64,000 bases of DNA from Sphingomonadales bacterium Ga0077557. GTDB taxonomy: Bacteria; Pseudomonadota; Alphaproteobacteria; Sphingomonadales; Sphingomonadaceae. How positions within the stretch are numbered: the stretch's first letter is position 1; every line of letters begins with the position of its first letter. The stretch spans positions 1 to 64,000 of the forward strand of contig LNFI01000032.1 of the NCBI GenBank assembly GCA_001464615.1, in the 5' to 3' direction. This document shows, one piece after another, positions 51,552 through 60,334 of this stretch. Under the pieces are notes generated by a model, which was not told the origin of the DNA, did not search any database, and was given only the letters and a program-made list of their open reading frames with translations. Position numbers and translations under genes: made by a program.

Positions 51552-53118
51552 GTTCTTCGGTCGTCAGCGTGACGGCGGGCTTGGCATGATCGACCCGGAA
51601 TACCGCGCTGCGACCGTCGCGCCACAGCGGGATTAGCCCAGCCTCAAGCTTTTTATCATAAGCGGGTGGCTGGATCAGCCAGACATAATCAAACGCCTCG
51701 CGCGGGAACAGGGCGAGCGAGCGGGTCACCGGGCGCCACCATTCGCGCGGGCACTGCACATGGGTGACGATTTGTGACGGATCATGCGCGAAGCGGCGCG
51801 CTGCCCTGTAGCGCGTCGTCATCAACTGCGCGCCCGCCATCGACCATTGATCATTGGTATAGGCCAGCCGCCGTTCAAGCGCGATTGCCGGCAAGTGCTG
51901 AAGCCTGCTCAAAAACCATTCGTTATTGCAGGTTTCACCGACGAAACTGACGAGCCGCGCGCCCTTGGGCACATGATCAAGCGCCTTGAGCTGGCGATCA
52001 TAGCTTTGGTCATACAACCAAAAGCTCACCGTGCCTGCGCCGATTCGCACCAGAAAGAAGCTCAGCCCCACTGCCGCGACTGTGGCCGCGCCGCGAATCG
52101 ACAGGCCCTTTTTGGGGCGCAGCGCGATCAGCGCGATCGCGACCATGAACGGGGCCAGCCGCATATCGGCATAGGCGGAGCCGAAAACGATCCGGGGCAG
52201 CAGGATGAAAACGGCCAGCAGGAACGCAGCCGACAGCGTCAGATTGCGCGAATATTCGATATTCGGATCGCGAATGCCCTTGAACAGGATGAAATAGATT
52301 ACCGCTGTTGAGGCAATGTCGAACGCTTGCCAGCGATCGCGCAGCACCATCGTCACCCAGCCGACCTTGGCGCGCCAATTGAACCAGTCGCCGGTCTGGC
52401 CACTAACTCCGCCGCCGGAGCGCCACAGCACCATTAGCCCCATTGGCAGCGCAAGCGGTAAGCAACCGATGCAGGTTCTGAGCCACGCATTGAACCAGCG
52501 ATGGCCAAGATCATGCTGGCGGATCAGTTCGGCGGAAAAGGCGAGCACGCCCAGCACGCCCCAACCAAATGTATGGCACAGCCACAACAGGCAGGAGAGC
52601 GGCACGAAGATGATCGCGCGCAATCGCAAATGGCCAAGCCGGGCAAGCCGCAGCCACAGCCCAAAAGCGTTAAGCGCAAGCGCCATCGACAGCGCGAAAT
52701 TGACGAAGCCGAAATGGAAGGGGAAGCTATAGGCCAGCGGCAGCGCGAACAGCGCCGTCGCCGGGATGCGGCCATGCACCTCGCGTGCGATCCACAACAG
52801 CCCGGTGACCACCATCGGCGGGATGGTCAGCACGATCAGCTTGACGGCAAGCTCTAGCCCGAAAATCTTGGCGAGCGGGATGACCAGCAGATCAACGCCG
52901 AGATTGCCGATCAGCGACCAGTTAAAGTCATACCAGTCACGCAGCCATTGATGCTGCTGGAGTTCTAGCTGAACCCGGTATCGCCCCATATGGCCCGGCA
53001 AATCGAGCAACGGCGGAATGTCCGGCCACAGCAACGGGATTGCCGCCACCAATGCCGCTGCCACCACAAACCAGCGGGTTTGCCACCAATGAAGCCTGTC
53101 GGCCGTATCTCCCTGCAT
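51529..53118 (-). CDS. Polytopic membrane protein, GT-C-like
   Basis: This 529-residue integral membrane protein has about 10-11 hydrophobic helices up to residue 370, then a soluble C-terminal domain of about 150 residues (DQSYDRQLKALDHVPKGARL, REWWRPVTRSL, EAFDYVWLIQPPAYD). An acidic segment early (PPLLDLPGHMGR) faces the outside. This layout (many helices, extracytoplasmic tail) fits GT-C glycosyltransferase-like proteins, but no named family is recognised. It starts 9 bp after the DHH protein gene. The 16-bp palindrome GCCGCTCTAGAGCGGC (53122-53137) lies between them. Confidence 0.65.
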   Translation of the reverse strand: MQGDTADRLHWWQTRWFVVAAALVAAIPLLWPDIPPLLDLPGHMGRYRVQLELQQHQWLRDWYDFNWSLIGNLGVDLLVIPLAKIFGLELAVKLIVLTIPPMVVTGLLWIAREVHGRIPATALFALPLAYSFPFHFGFVNFALSMALALNAFGLWLRLARLGHLRLRAIIFVPLSCLLWLCHTFGWGVLGVLAFSAELIRQHDLGHRWFNAWLRTCIGCLPLALPMGLMVLWRSGGGVSGQTGDWFNWRAKVGWVTMVLRDRWQAFDIASTAVIYFILFKGIRDPNIEYSRNLTLSAAFLLAVFILLPRIVFGSAYADMRLAPFMVAIALIALRPKKGLSIRGAATVAAVGLSFFLVRIGAGTVSFWLYDQSYDRQLKALDHVPKGARLVSFVGETCNNEWFLSRLQHLPAIALERRLAYTNDQWSMAGAQLMTTRYRAARRFAHDPSQIVTHVQCPREWWRPVTRSLALFPREAFDYVWLIQPPAYDKKLEAGLIPLWRDGRSAVFRVDHAKPAVTLTTEELTPPPPS

Positions 53119-53127
53119 CCCGCCGCT

Positions 53128-54906
53128 CTAGAGCGGCTTGGGGGGCGACGACAAGTCGCGTTCGATCCTGAAGAGCTGGGCTGGCCTGTTGGCGGCGTCG
53201 GCAGCGGGGCTAATCGGGTGCAGCCAGGCGGGATGGTGGCCCTGCCCCAATTGCCCGATCAGCCGATTGGGGTCGCTGCGCCATGCCGGATCAAGCGCGG
53301 CGAAGCCGGCCGAGCAGAATACGACATAATCGGCACCCAGACCGGCGGCGATGCTCTGGGCCGCCGCCGCGGGGCTGAGGAAAAAACGATACATGGCGGC
53401 GTTGCCGGCATTGTTGCGATGATAAGGGGCCGCGATTAGCCGGTGCTGCGTGGCGGCGATCGCATAGGCCCCCAGATCTATCGGCGCGATAATGGTACCG
53501 GTTGGCAGCCGGGCGAGCGCCGCCATCATTGCTGGGCTGGTGCAATTGCCGTCCGCACCGCCAAAATTGGCAGCCATCGTCGGGGGGGTAGGCGCTGGCC
53601 CCGTAGCAAAGGCCTGCGCGGCGATCGGATACAGCATCCCCGCTGAACCGATCCACGCCCCGGCCAGCCAAAGAGTGCCCCGGGCCCGGGCGATACCAAT
53701 CATCGCCGCCAGCGATGGGGCGGCCAGAATTGCCCCCAAATAGGCACCGCGCAGTTGCGCGAAACACAGCGCCAGCGACACAAGCTGCAAGCTGATCACC
53801 ACTGCCCAGCTGAAACTCGGTCGACGATAGGCGCAGGCCAGGCTTGCCAGCAGTCCGGCACCGAGCAACCCGACATAGCCGAGCGCTATCCGCGCCGGTG
53901 CTGCCAGCATTGGCTGCGCTTCACCGACATTCTCCAGCCACAGCCGTGCCAGCAGCGGATCGACCCCGGCATAGGGGCTCACACAGGCTCGGGCGACCGG
54001 AAACAGGATCGCCGCCCCGGCCAAGCCAATCAGCCCGCTCGCGGCAATCCGGTGGCGCGCCGACGGAATTAATGGCCCGGTCATGGCCAGGATTACTGGG
54101 GCAAAGCTGACATATTGCGCACCCTGCCAGGCGATCCGGGTGAAACCGTCACAGGCCGGATAGGCCCAGCCATCAGGCGCGAAGATGATTTTGGCGAAGC
54201 CAAGCCCCAGCCCGCAAGCCAGCCCAAAGCCCAGCAGTTGCGCCCCCCCCCGCCCGGTTGCCCAGGGGAGCCAGACCAGCGCTGCAGCGACGAGCAAGAA
54301 GGGCGCGGTCTCCAGCCCGATCACCAGGCTGGCACAGGCGGCCAGGCCAATAATCGCGCCGCTGACATGACCAGCCCGGGCAAGCAGCGCGCGGACGATG
54401 ACGAGCAACAGCACGATCTGAAAACCGTGATGATCGATCCGGCCGGGCATGAACAAGGTCGTGGCCGGATAGCTGATCGCAGCGACGATGATGGCGGTGC
54501 GGGCAATCGCTGGATCAATCGCGCGGGCGATTCGCCCAATCAGCAACAGGGCGGCGGCAAAAAGCAGGCCGGGCCACACAATCACAGCGGCCAGCTCAGC
54601 GCGGGCCTGACCGACCATCGGCGTCAACTGGGCAATAATGGCACCGGGCACCAGATCGGGCAGGCGCGACCAGTGCATCAGCAACCCATTTGGTCCCAAG
54701 CGGTGCTGGCTCAGATCGCGAAAATCTTGGCCCGCGAGCCAGTTCCTGATCTGCTGCAGGCGCATGACATCATCGGTATCGGGCAAATGCAGTTGCGACA
54801 GCAGCGGCCAGTCGCGCCAACACCAGCCGATCGTCAGAATCGCGGCAATAGCAATCGCCAGCGCGGCATCGCCAGCGATCGATCGCCAATATCTCTGCCG
54901 CACCAT
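53128..54906 (-). CDS. Membrane protein with DxD and DHH motifs (STT3-like GT-C)
   Basis: This 592-residue polytopic membrane protein has a first periplasmic loop with LPDTDDVMRL (D43/D45/D46) and GRIDHHGFQ at 156-163 (D158-H159-H160). These two acidic motifs, a DxD-like site and a DHH site in a later loop, are arranged as in STT3/AglB oligosaccharyltransferases of the GT-C class. The soluble C-terminal part has NCTSP, GLGADYVVFC and other Rossmann-like segments. It may transfer sugar from a polyprenyl carrier. ATG 54906 is chosen (MVRQRYW); the frame from 55002 overlaps argG. It follows argG by 52 bp. Confidence 0.68.
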   Translation of the reverse strand: MVRQRYWRSIAGDAALAIAIAAILTIGWCWRDWPLLSQLHLPDTDDVMRLQQIRNWLAGQDFRDLSQHRLGPNGLLMHWSRLPDLVPGAIIAQLTPMVGQARAELAAVIVWPGLLFAAALLLIGRIARAIDPAIARTAIIVAAISYPATTLFMPGRIDHHGFQIVLLLVIVRALLARAGHVSGAIIGLAACASLVIGLETAPFLLVAAALVWLPWATGRGGAQLLGFGLACGLGLGFAKIIFAPDGWAYPACDGFTRIAWQGAQYVSFAPVILAMTGPLIPSARHRIAASGLIGLAGAAILFPVARACVSPYAGVDPLLARLWLENVGEAQPMLAAPARIALGYVGLLGAGLLASLACAYRRPSFSWAVVISLQLVSLALCFAQLRGAYLGAILAAPSLAAMIGIARARGTLWLAGAWIGSAGMLYPIAAQAFATGPAPTPPTMAANFGGADGNCTSPAMMAALARLPTGTIIAPIDLGAYAIAATQHRLIAAPYHRNNAGNAAMYRFFLSPAAAAQSIAAGLGADYVVFCSAGFAALDPAWRSDPNRLIGQLGQGHHPAWLHPISPAADAANRPAQLFRIERDLSSPPKPL

Positions 54907-54958
54907 GGCCCAGCGATAACGCGACGGCGTTAAAGCCTGCTTAGCGCGCCTTGGCCAA

Positions 54959-56179
54959 TTATCCCTGGTCGCGGCGGCCGAGCAGACGCAGGCGCAGGGC
55001 ATTCAGCTTGATGAAGCCAGCCGCATCGCGCTGATCATAGGCGCCCTGATCGTCTTCGAAGGTCACAACCTTTTCCGAATAGAGCGAATAGGGTGATTTG
55101 CGGCCGATCACATAGACGCCGCCCTTGTACAGCTTCAGTCGTACCGTGCCCGTCACCTTGGCCTGGCTATGGTCGATCGCGGCCTGCAGCATTTCACGCT
55201 CGGGGCTGAACCAGAAGCCGTTATAGACCAGCTCGGCATAACGCGGCGCGAGTTCGTCTTTCAGATGCGCAGCCCCCCGGTCGAGCGTCAGCTGCTCGAT
55301 GCCGCGATGCGCGAGGTGATAGATCGTGCCGCCCGGCGTTTCATACATGCCGCGCGATTTCATGCCGACAAAGCGGTTTTCGACCAGATCGAGCCGCCCG
55401 ATCCCGTGCGTGCGCCCGAGATCGTTGAGTTTGGCGAGCAAAGTGGCGGGCGACATGCCCTCACCGTTCAGCGCGACGCCGTCGCCGGCTTCGAAATCGA
55501 TCGTGATGATCTCCGGCGTGTTGGGCGCGTCTTCGGGGTTTGCGGTCCGCGAATAGACATAATCGGGCACTTCCTCCCATGGATCCTCAAGCACCTTGCC
55601 TTCGGATGAGGTGTGGAGAATGTTGGCGTCGGTTGAAAACGGCGCTTCGCCGCGCTTGTCCTTGGCGACCTCGATCTGGTGCTTTTCCGCAAATTCGATC
55701 AGCCGGGTGCGGCTCGTCAAATCCCATTCGCGCCACGGCGCGATCACCTTGATATCAGGCGCCAGCGCATAATAGCCCAGTTCGAAGCGGACCTGATCAT
55801 TGCCCTTGCCGGTCGCGCCGTGGCTGACGGCATCAGCGTTCACCTGGCGCGCAATCTCGATTTGCCGCTTGGCGATCAGCGGCCGGGCAATGCTGGTGCC
55901 GAGCAGATACAGCCCCTCATAGAGCGCATTGGCGCGCATCATCGGGAAGACATAATCCTTGACGAAGGTCTCGCGCAGATCATCGATGAAGATATGTTCG
56001 GGGCGGACGCCCGCGCGCTCGGCCTTGCGCCGCGCGGGTTCCAGCTCCTCGCCCTGGCCCAGATCGGCGGTGAAGGTGACGACCTCGCATCCATAGGTCT
56101 GCTGCAGCCATTTCAGGATCACGCTCGTGTCCAGCCCGCCTGAATAGGCAAGAACGACTCGGTTGATTTTGTCAGTCAT
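54959..56179 (-). CDS. argG: Argininosuccinate synthase
   Basis: The enzyme joins citrulline and aspartate with ATP to form argininosuccinate in arginine biosynthesis. This 406-residue protein has the PP-loop motif [18 protein letters not shown] (residues 6-23), [29 protein letters not shown] and [21 protein letters not shown] 56179 (MTDKINR) has AAGGA eight bases ahead; the in-frame ATG 56185 is too close to it, and the frame from 56290 is non-conserved. It is divergent from the DUF1801 gene. Confidence 0.98.
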   Translation of the reverse strand: MTDKINRVVLAYSGGLDTSVILKWLQQTYGCEVVTFTADLGQGEELEPARRKAERAGVRPEHIFIDDLRETFVKDYVFPMMRANALYEGLYLLGTSIARPLIAKRQIEIARQVNADAVSHGATGKGNDQVRFELGYYALAPDIKVIAPWREWDLTSRTRLIEFAEKHQIEVAKDKRGEAPFSTDANILHTSSEGKVLEDPWEEVPDYVYSRTANPEDAPNTPEIITIDFEAGDGVALNGEGMSPATLLAKLNDLGRTHGIGRLDLVENRFVGMKSRGMYETPGGTIYHLAHRGIEQLTLDRGAAHLKDELAPRYAELVYNGFWFSPEREMLQAAIDHSQAKVTGTVRLKLYKGGVYVIGRKSPYSLYSEKVVTFEDDQGAYDQRDAAGFIKLNALRLRLLGRRDQG

Positions 56180-56253
56180 TGGCATGATCCTTCGGCGGGT
56201 AACGCTGCGCGCCCTAAGCGAGCCACATCGCGCGCGCAACCGGGGAGGGGTTG

Positions 56254-56658
56254 ATGGCAGACAACAAGACAAAGCCGACCGATGTTCCAATCGATGCCTA
56301 TCTCGCCAGCGTCGAACCCCCGGTGCGGCGGCAGGATGCCCAGGTGGTAATGGCCATGATGAAGCGTATTTCGGGCGAGGAAGCCCGGATGTGGGGCCCG
56401 TCGATCATCGGCTTTGGCTGCCACAGCTATGTTTATGAAAGCGGCCGGTCTGGAGAGACGCCGCGCATTGCCTTTTCACCGCGCAAACCGCAGCTGGTGC
56501 TCTATGTGGGGGCAAGCGCCCCCGAAACAGTTGCGTTGCTGCCTGCGCTCGGCAAGCACACAACCGGCAAGGGCTGCCTTTATATCAAGAAGCTGGCCGA
56601 TGTGGACATGGCTGTGCTCGAACAGATCGTCCAGCTGGCCTTTGATCGCCGCGTTTGA
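56254..56658 (+). CDS. DUF1801 family protein
   Basis: This 134-residue protein of DUF1801 (YdhG-like) is small and soluble and of unknown function; some relatives are described as iron-chaperone-like. Characteristic pieces are [35 protein letters not shown], and [17 protein letters not shown] 56254 has GGAGGGG ahead. It converges with the cyclopropane-synthase gene, with 3 bp between stops. Confidence 0.87.
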   Translation: MADNKTKPTDVPIDAYLASVEPPVRRQDAQVVMAMMKRISGEEARMWGPSIIGFGCHSYVYESGRSGETPRIAFSPRKPQLVLYVGASAPETVALLPALGKHTTGKGCLYIKKLADVDMAVLEQIVQLAFDRRV

Positions 56659-56661
56659 CGC

Positions 56662-57921
56662 TTATTCCGCCGCCTGCAACCGTGTCGGTGGCTGTTCAGC
56701 GCGATAAGCCTGTTCGCGTTCATACATATAATCGCGCGTGATCGGCAGGGCGTGGCGGTTCTTGGCAAACTGCACCTGGTAGTTGACCAGCCCACCATAT
56801 TTGAACGCGCATAAGGCGCCCGCCAGATAGAATTGCCACATCCGGAAGAAACGTTCGTCATACAGCGCGATGATCGCGTCGCGTGCAGCGGTCGTCCGGT
56901 CATACCAATGCTGCAGCGTATAGGCATAATGTAGCCGCAGCACTTCGACATCGGTCAGGTAAAAGCGCAGCCCTTCATTGGCCTTCACAATCTCTGACAG
57001 CGCCGGGTTATAGCCGCCCGGAAAGATATATTTGACGGTCCATTTATCGGTGACCGACGGTGGTCCTGCGCGGCCGATGGTGTGGAGCAGCATCACCCCG
57101 TCATCGTTCAGCAGATCGCGGCACTGGCGCATGAAGATGGTGTAATTGGGCGTGCCGACATGTTCGAACATGCCGACTGAAACGATCCGGTCGAAGCTGC
57201 CCGTCACGTGGCGATAATCGATCAGTTCGAAGCGCACCTTGTCGGCGACGCCGGCTTCCTCAGCGCGGCGACGCGCGACCTTCAGCTGTTCTTCGGAAAG
57301 GGTAACCCCCAGCACCTCGGCACCGGTTTTCTGGTGGAGATACAGTGCCAGCCCGCCCCAGCCGCAGCCAATGTCGAGCACCGTCATGCCCGGTTCGAGC
57401 GCGAGCTTGGCGGCGATATGCGCTCTCTTGTCGTCCTGCGCCTGTTCCAGGCTGTTGGCGGGATCAGTGAAATAAGCGCAACTATATTGCCGATCGGCAT
57501 CCAGGAAGAGATCGTAGAGCCGATCGGACAGATCATAATGATGCGCCACGTTGCGCTTCGATGCGCGGGCACGATTGATCCGGCCAATGCGGTGGGTAAT
57601 CGCTTCGATTGCCCGCGTTGCAGGCGATGCTTGCAACGCGCCTGCGCCGTCCTCCCACAGATCATTGGCGGTCATCAAGGTGACCAGGCCGAGCACATCG
57701 CCATTATCGACCGTCAGCCGCCCGTCCATATAAGCTTCACCGGCACCGAGGCCGGGATCGCGAATAATCGCGCCCGCAGCCCCCTTGTCAGTGAACCGGA
57801 TTGTTACATCGGGCATCGCCGGATCAGCGGTACCAAAGGTGCGAAGTTGGCCATCATGATGAACTACGGTCAATCTTCCGCGCCGAACCCGGCGGGACAA
57901 GAACAAATCAATAATGGCCAT
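56662..57921 (-). CDS. cfa: Cyclopropane-fatty-acyl-phospholipid synthase family
   Basis: This 419-residue SAM-dependent methyltransferase adds a methylene across the double bond of membrane lipid acyl chains, or a close relative. Key motifs are NVAHHYDLSDRLYDLFLD (substrate-domain hinge), VLDIGCGWGGLAL (SAM binding), SVGMFEHVG (catalytic Glu) and HTIGRAG. Length fits (E. coli Cfa 382). The N-terminal 100 residues form the lipid-binding domain. It is upstream of nothing in its strand and convergent with DUF1801. Confidence 0.94.
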   Translation of the reverse strand: MAIIDLFLSRRVRRGRLTVVHHDGQLRTFGTADPAMPDVTIRFTDKGAAGAIIRDPGLGAGEAYMDGRLTVDNGDVLGLVTLMTANDLWEDGAGALQASPATRAIEAITHRIGRINRARASKRNVAHHYDLSDRLYDLFLDADRQYSCAYFTDPANSLEQAQDDKRAHIAAKLALEPGMTVLDIGCGWGGLALYLHQKTGAEVLGVTLSEEQLKVARRRAEEAGVADKVRFELIDYRHVTGSFDRIVSVGMFEHVGTPNYTIFMRQCRDLLNDDGVMLLHTIGRAGPPSVTDKWTVKYIFPGGYNPALSEIVKANEGLRFYLTDVEVLRLHYAYTLQHWYDRTTAARDAIIALYDERFFRMWQFYLAGALCAFKYGGLVNYQVQFAKNRHALPITRDYMYEREQAYRAEQPPTRLQAAE

Positions 57922-57949
57922 ATGCGTGTATCATTGCCCTTAAATTGGC

Positions 57950-58711
57950 CTAGATGCCAGCATAGGAGTCATATTCGACATTGTCTTCCCAATAACCGCC
58001 CTGGCCTGATCCGAAGCCCTCAAGCGATTCCACTGCCTCGATGCCCATCACATATTTGGCCTGCTTATAACCCAGAAGACGTTCAGCCCGTAGCCTGATG
58101 GGCGCGCCATGGGGGATGGTGATCGGTGCATCGTTCATCATCCAGGCAAGAATGGTTTGCGGATGGAACGCATCAAACATGTCGACCGATTCATAGCAAT
58201 TCTTGCCATGAAACAGATCGGCGCAATGGAAGACGATATAGCGCGCACTTGGCTTTACATCGGCGCGTTTCAGGATGTCTCCCAGCATCGGGCCATGCCA
58301 TTTGCCGATCGCTGACCATCCCTCCACACAATCGTGGCGGGTGATCTGGGTGCGGGCCGGCATCGATTTGAGCTGCGCCAGCGACAGCGCCATCGGGCGA
58401 TTGAAGAGGCCCGTTACCTGCAGCTTCCAATTGGCGAACTTCTCTGCCGCCATGGCGGTATATTCGGGCGTACCCGGGTTAAGCGTGCCATTGGCGCGGA
58501 AGACGGGGGACATCTGGTCCGGCCGGAATTCCTTGGCCAACGAATGCCGGTTGGAAAGCGCGCGCTGCAGGCCGCGATGGACATCATCGGCCGAAAAGAG
58601 GCTTTTGCGGAAGCCCTCATTCTGCGCCAGCTTGTCGCAGCCGGACAGCAGCAGTCCGGCGCCTGCAGCGGCACCGCCAACCAGAGCGCGGCGAGTGATC
58701 AAGTTAGACAT
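57950..58711 (-). CDS. Tat-exported lipoprotein molybdopterin oxidoreductase (YedY-like)
   Basis: This 253-residue protein of the sulfite-oxidase-fold molybdopterin family has a twin-arginine signal (ITRRALVGGAAAGAGLL) that runs into a lipobox LLSGC (C25), so the mature enzyme is probably a lipid-anchored periplasmic protein. The Mo-ligand Cys is C128 in ITRHDCVEGWSAIGKW. MsrP (YedY) repairs oxidised Met in periplasmic proteins, but here the partner is a four-helix cytochrome b rather than YedZ, so a different substrate is possible. Start and stop of the neighbour share one base (TGATG). Confidence 0.88.
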   Translation of the reverse strand: MSNLITRRALVGGAAAGAGLLLSGCDKLAQNEGFRKSLFSADDVHRGLQRALSNRHSLAKEFRPDQMSPVFRANGTLNPGTPEYTAMAAEKFANWKLQVTGLFNRPMALSLAQLKSMPARTQITRHDCVEGWSAIGKWHGPMLGDILKRADVKPSARYIVFHCADLFHGKNCYESVDMFDAFHPQTILAWMMNDAPITIPHGAPIRLRAERLLGYKQAKYVMGIEAVESLEGFGSGQGGYWEDNVEYDSYAGI

Positions 58712-59481
58712 CAGTGATTATCCTCAGGAACGCGCCAATAGCCGGTAATCATCGAGCGTATTTCGCCGATCGGGCCAGCCAGAATGACCAAAGCCAGATG
58801 GACGATGATGAAGCCGATGAGCGCAACCATCGCAATGAAGTGGATCGAGCGCGCCGATGAGCGCCCACCGAACAGGTCGATCAGCCACGGCCAAGCGGCG
58901 TCCATACCCGGCGACATGGCGAGGCCGGTGAAGATGATTGCGGGGATCATGATGAAGATCGCGCTGGCATAGGCGATCTTCTGCAGCACATTGAACGCAC
59001 CCGGATCCTTTGGATCATGGAAACGCAGCGCCAGATGTTCCTTGATGTCATACCAAAGATGGCTTGGCGTAATCTCGTGCGCCTTGATCGTCAGCTGCTT
59101 TTGGAAATGCCGGTTGATCAAGCTGGACAGCATGAAGCCGAGCAGCGCAAAGCCGAGCACCAGCGCAAAGAACAAATGCCAGCGCCGCGACAGTGCGAGG
59201 TTATAATTGCCCGGAATCGTCATCCAGCCCGGCCAACGCGGCAAGTGAATCCAGGCAGGGTCGGGATTCGCGCCGAACTGGCCCCAATAAAGGTGCGGAT
59301 GGGCGTTCAGGATCCCCAGCCCACTGCCGATCATGATGAACACGGCAACGACGTTGATCCAATGCCAGATCCGGGTCGAGATGTTATGCTTATAAATCCA
59401 GCGCATTGCCTGGCCGCCTTTCGGCGCCATCGCTGGCGGCGGTGGAGGCGCGGTTGCGTTCGGGTCGGTCGTTACGTCCAT
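58711..59481 (-). CDS. Cytochrome b/b6-domain membrane protein
   Basis: This 256-residue membrane protein has four core helices of the diheme cytochrome b561-type domain. Candidate heme ligands are His in STRIWHWIN, RRWHLFFAL, RSIHFIAMV and FIIVHLALV. The N-terminal 25 residues are Pro-rich and cytoplasmic. It precedes the molybdoenzyme gene with a one-base overlap, so the pair forms a periplasmic redox complex that passes electrons between the quinone pool and the molybdenum centre; the direction cannot be told. Confidence 0.9.
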   Translation of the reverse strand: MDVTTDPNATAPPPPPAMAPKGGQAMRWIYKHNISTRIWHWINVVAVFIMIGSGLGILNAHPHLYWGQFGANPDPAWIHLPRWPGWMTIPGNYNLALSRRWHLFFALVLGFALLGFMLSSLINRHFQKQLTIKAHEITPSHLWYDIKEHLALRFHDPKDPGAFNVLQKIAYASAIFIMIPAIIFTGLAMSPGMDAAWPWLIDLFGGRSSARSIHFIAMVALIGFIIVHLALVILAGPIGEIRSMITGYWRVPEDNH

Positions 59482-59584
59482 GTCGGCCCCTTCGTCGCGG
59501 CGATAATCCGTCGTTATCGCCTGTTACCCTAACCGCCAATACAGTGCCATAGAACCTTCGGTGACAATCGAAGCGGGGCGTTGG

Positions 59585-60209
59585 ATGATAGAGCACCATT
59601 TCTACGAACCAGAGCACGGAGGCGCGCAGGCCATTGGCCTGGCGCATGATCCCCTCAATGCCATTATTGCCCCCCCGTCCTATCGGGTGGATCAGCACCT
59701 TAAGTGTTGATCAACAGCGCAATCTGGCGCCGTACAGCTTCTTCAATCTGTTCAATTACACTCCGCCGATCATCGGCTTTGCCTCGATCGGCTGGAAGGA
59801 CAGCGCAGAAAACATCGCCAAAACCGGCGAATTTGTTTGGAATCTGGTCACCACTGACCTTGCTGAAGCCATGAACGCTTCATCGGCAGCGGCCGCGCCG
59901 GGGATCGACGAATTCGATCTGGCCGGGATCGAGCCGGCCCCGTGTCGCCGCGTCAAACCGCCACGCGTCGCGGCCAGCCCGGTCAGCTTCGAATGCCGCC
60001 ACAGCCAGACTCTGCGGCTGACAAGTGCTGCCGGTGCCGCCACCGAGACTTGGCTGATCCTGGGTGAGGTGGTTGGTATTCATATCGCTCCGTCGATGAT
60101 CGAGGGGGGCGTTTACCAGACCGCGCGTGCGCATCCTGTTTTACGGGGTGGGGGATGGGGCGATTATTTTCAGCTGGGCGATATGTTCCGGATGACGCGT
60201 CCGGGGTGA
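59585..60209 (+). pseudogene. Flavin reductase family protein, frameshifted
   Basis: Two overlapping frames together encode an intact flavin-reductase-like protein (FMN-binding, about 207 residues). Frame 1 starts at ATG 59585 (MIEHHFYEPEHGGAQA, HDPLNAIIAP) and stops at 59710. Frame 2 continues with RPIGWISTLSVDQQ, NLAPYSFFN, TPPIIGFASIGWKDS and the ending YFQLGDMFRMTRPG. The switch falls at a run of seven Cs (59670-59676), where six would restore one frame. It is either a true one-base mutation, a sequencing artefact, or slippage. Such enzymes supply reduced flavin or act on FMN. Ends 125 bp before the SulP gene. Confidence 0.8.
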
Positions 60210-60242
60210 AATTGGGACGGCATGGTACAAATCGGCGATTGG

Positions 60243-60260
60243 GCTTCATAAAACTGTCAT
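60243..60260 (+). promoter_or_regulatory. Pho-box-like sequence upstream of the SulP transporter
   Basis: GCTTCAT-AAAA-CTGTCAT resembles a PhoB box: two 7-base direct repeats of CTGTCAT type 11 bases apart, the second perfect and the first 4 of 7, with an A-rich spacer. The stretch TCATAAAACTGTCAT is what I recall at E. coli pstS. It lies 75 bases before the ATG at 60335. Confidence 0.5.
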
Positions 60261-60334
60261 GATATGGAAGATCGCTAGTGCTGCTTCGGGGGGCTGGGGC
60301 TGTGTTGCGATTGGCCAAATGGTGACGGGGGTAA

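Noticed and set aside
53122-53137. 16-bp palindrome between the two GT-C-like genes as an operator
   Set aside because: It overlaps a stop codon in a 9-bp gap inside an apparent operon, and no regulator is nearby. It is noted only as a sequence feature.
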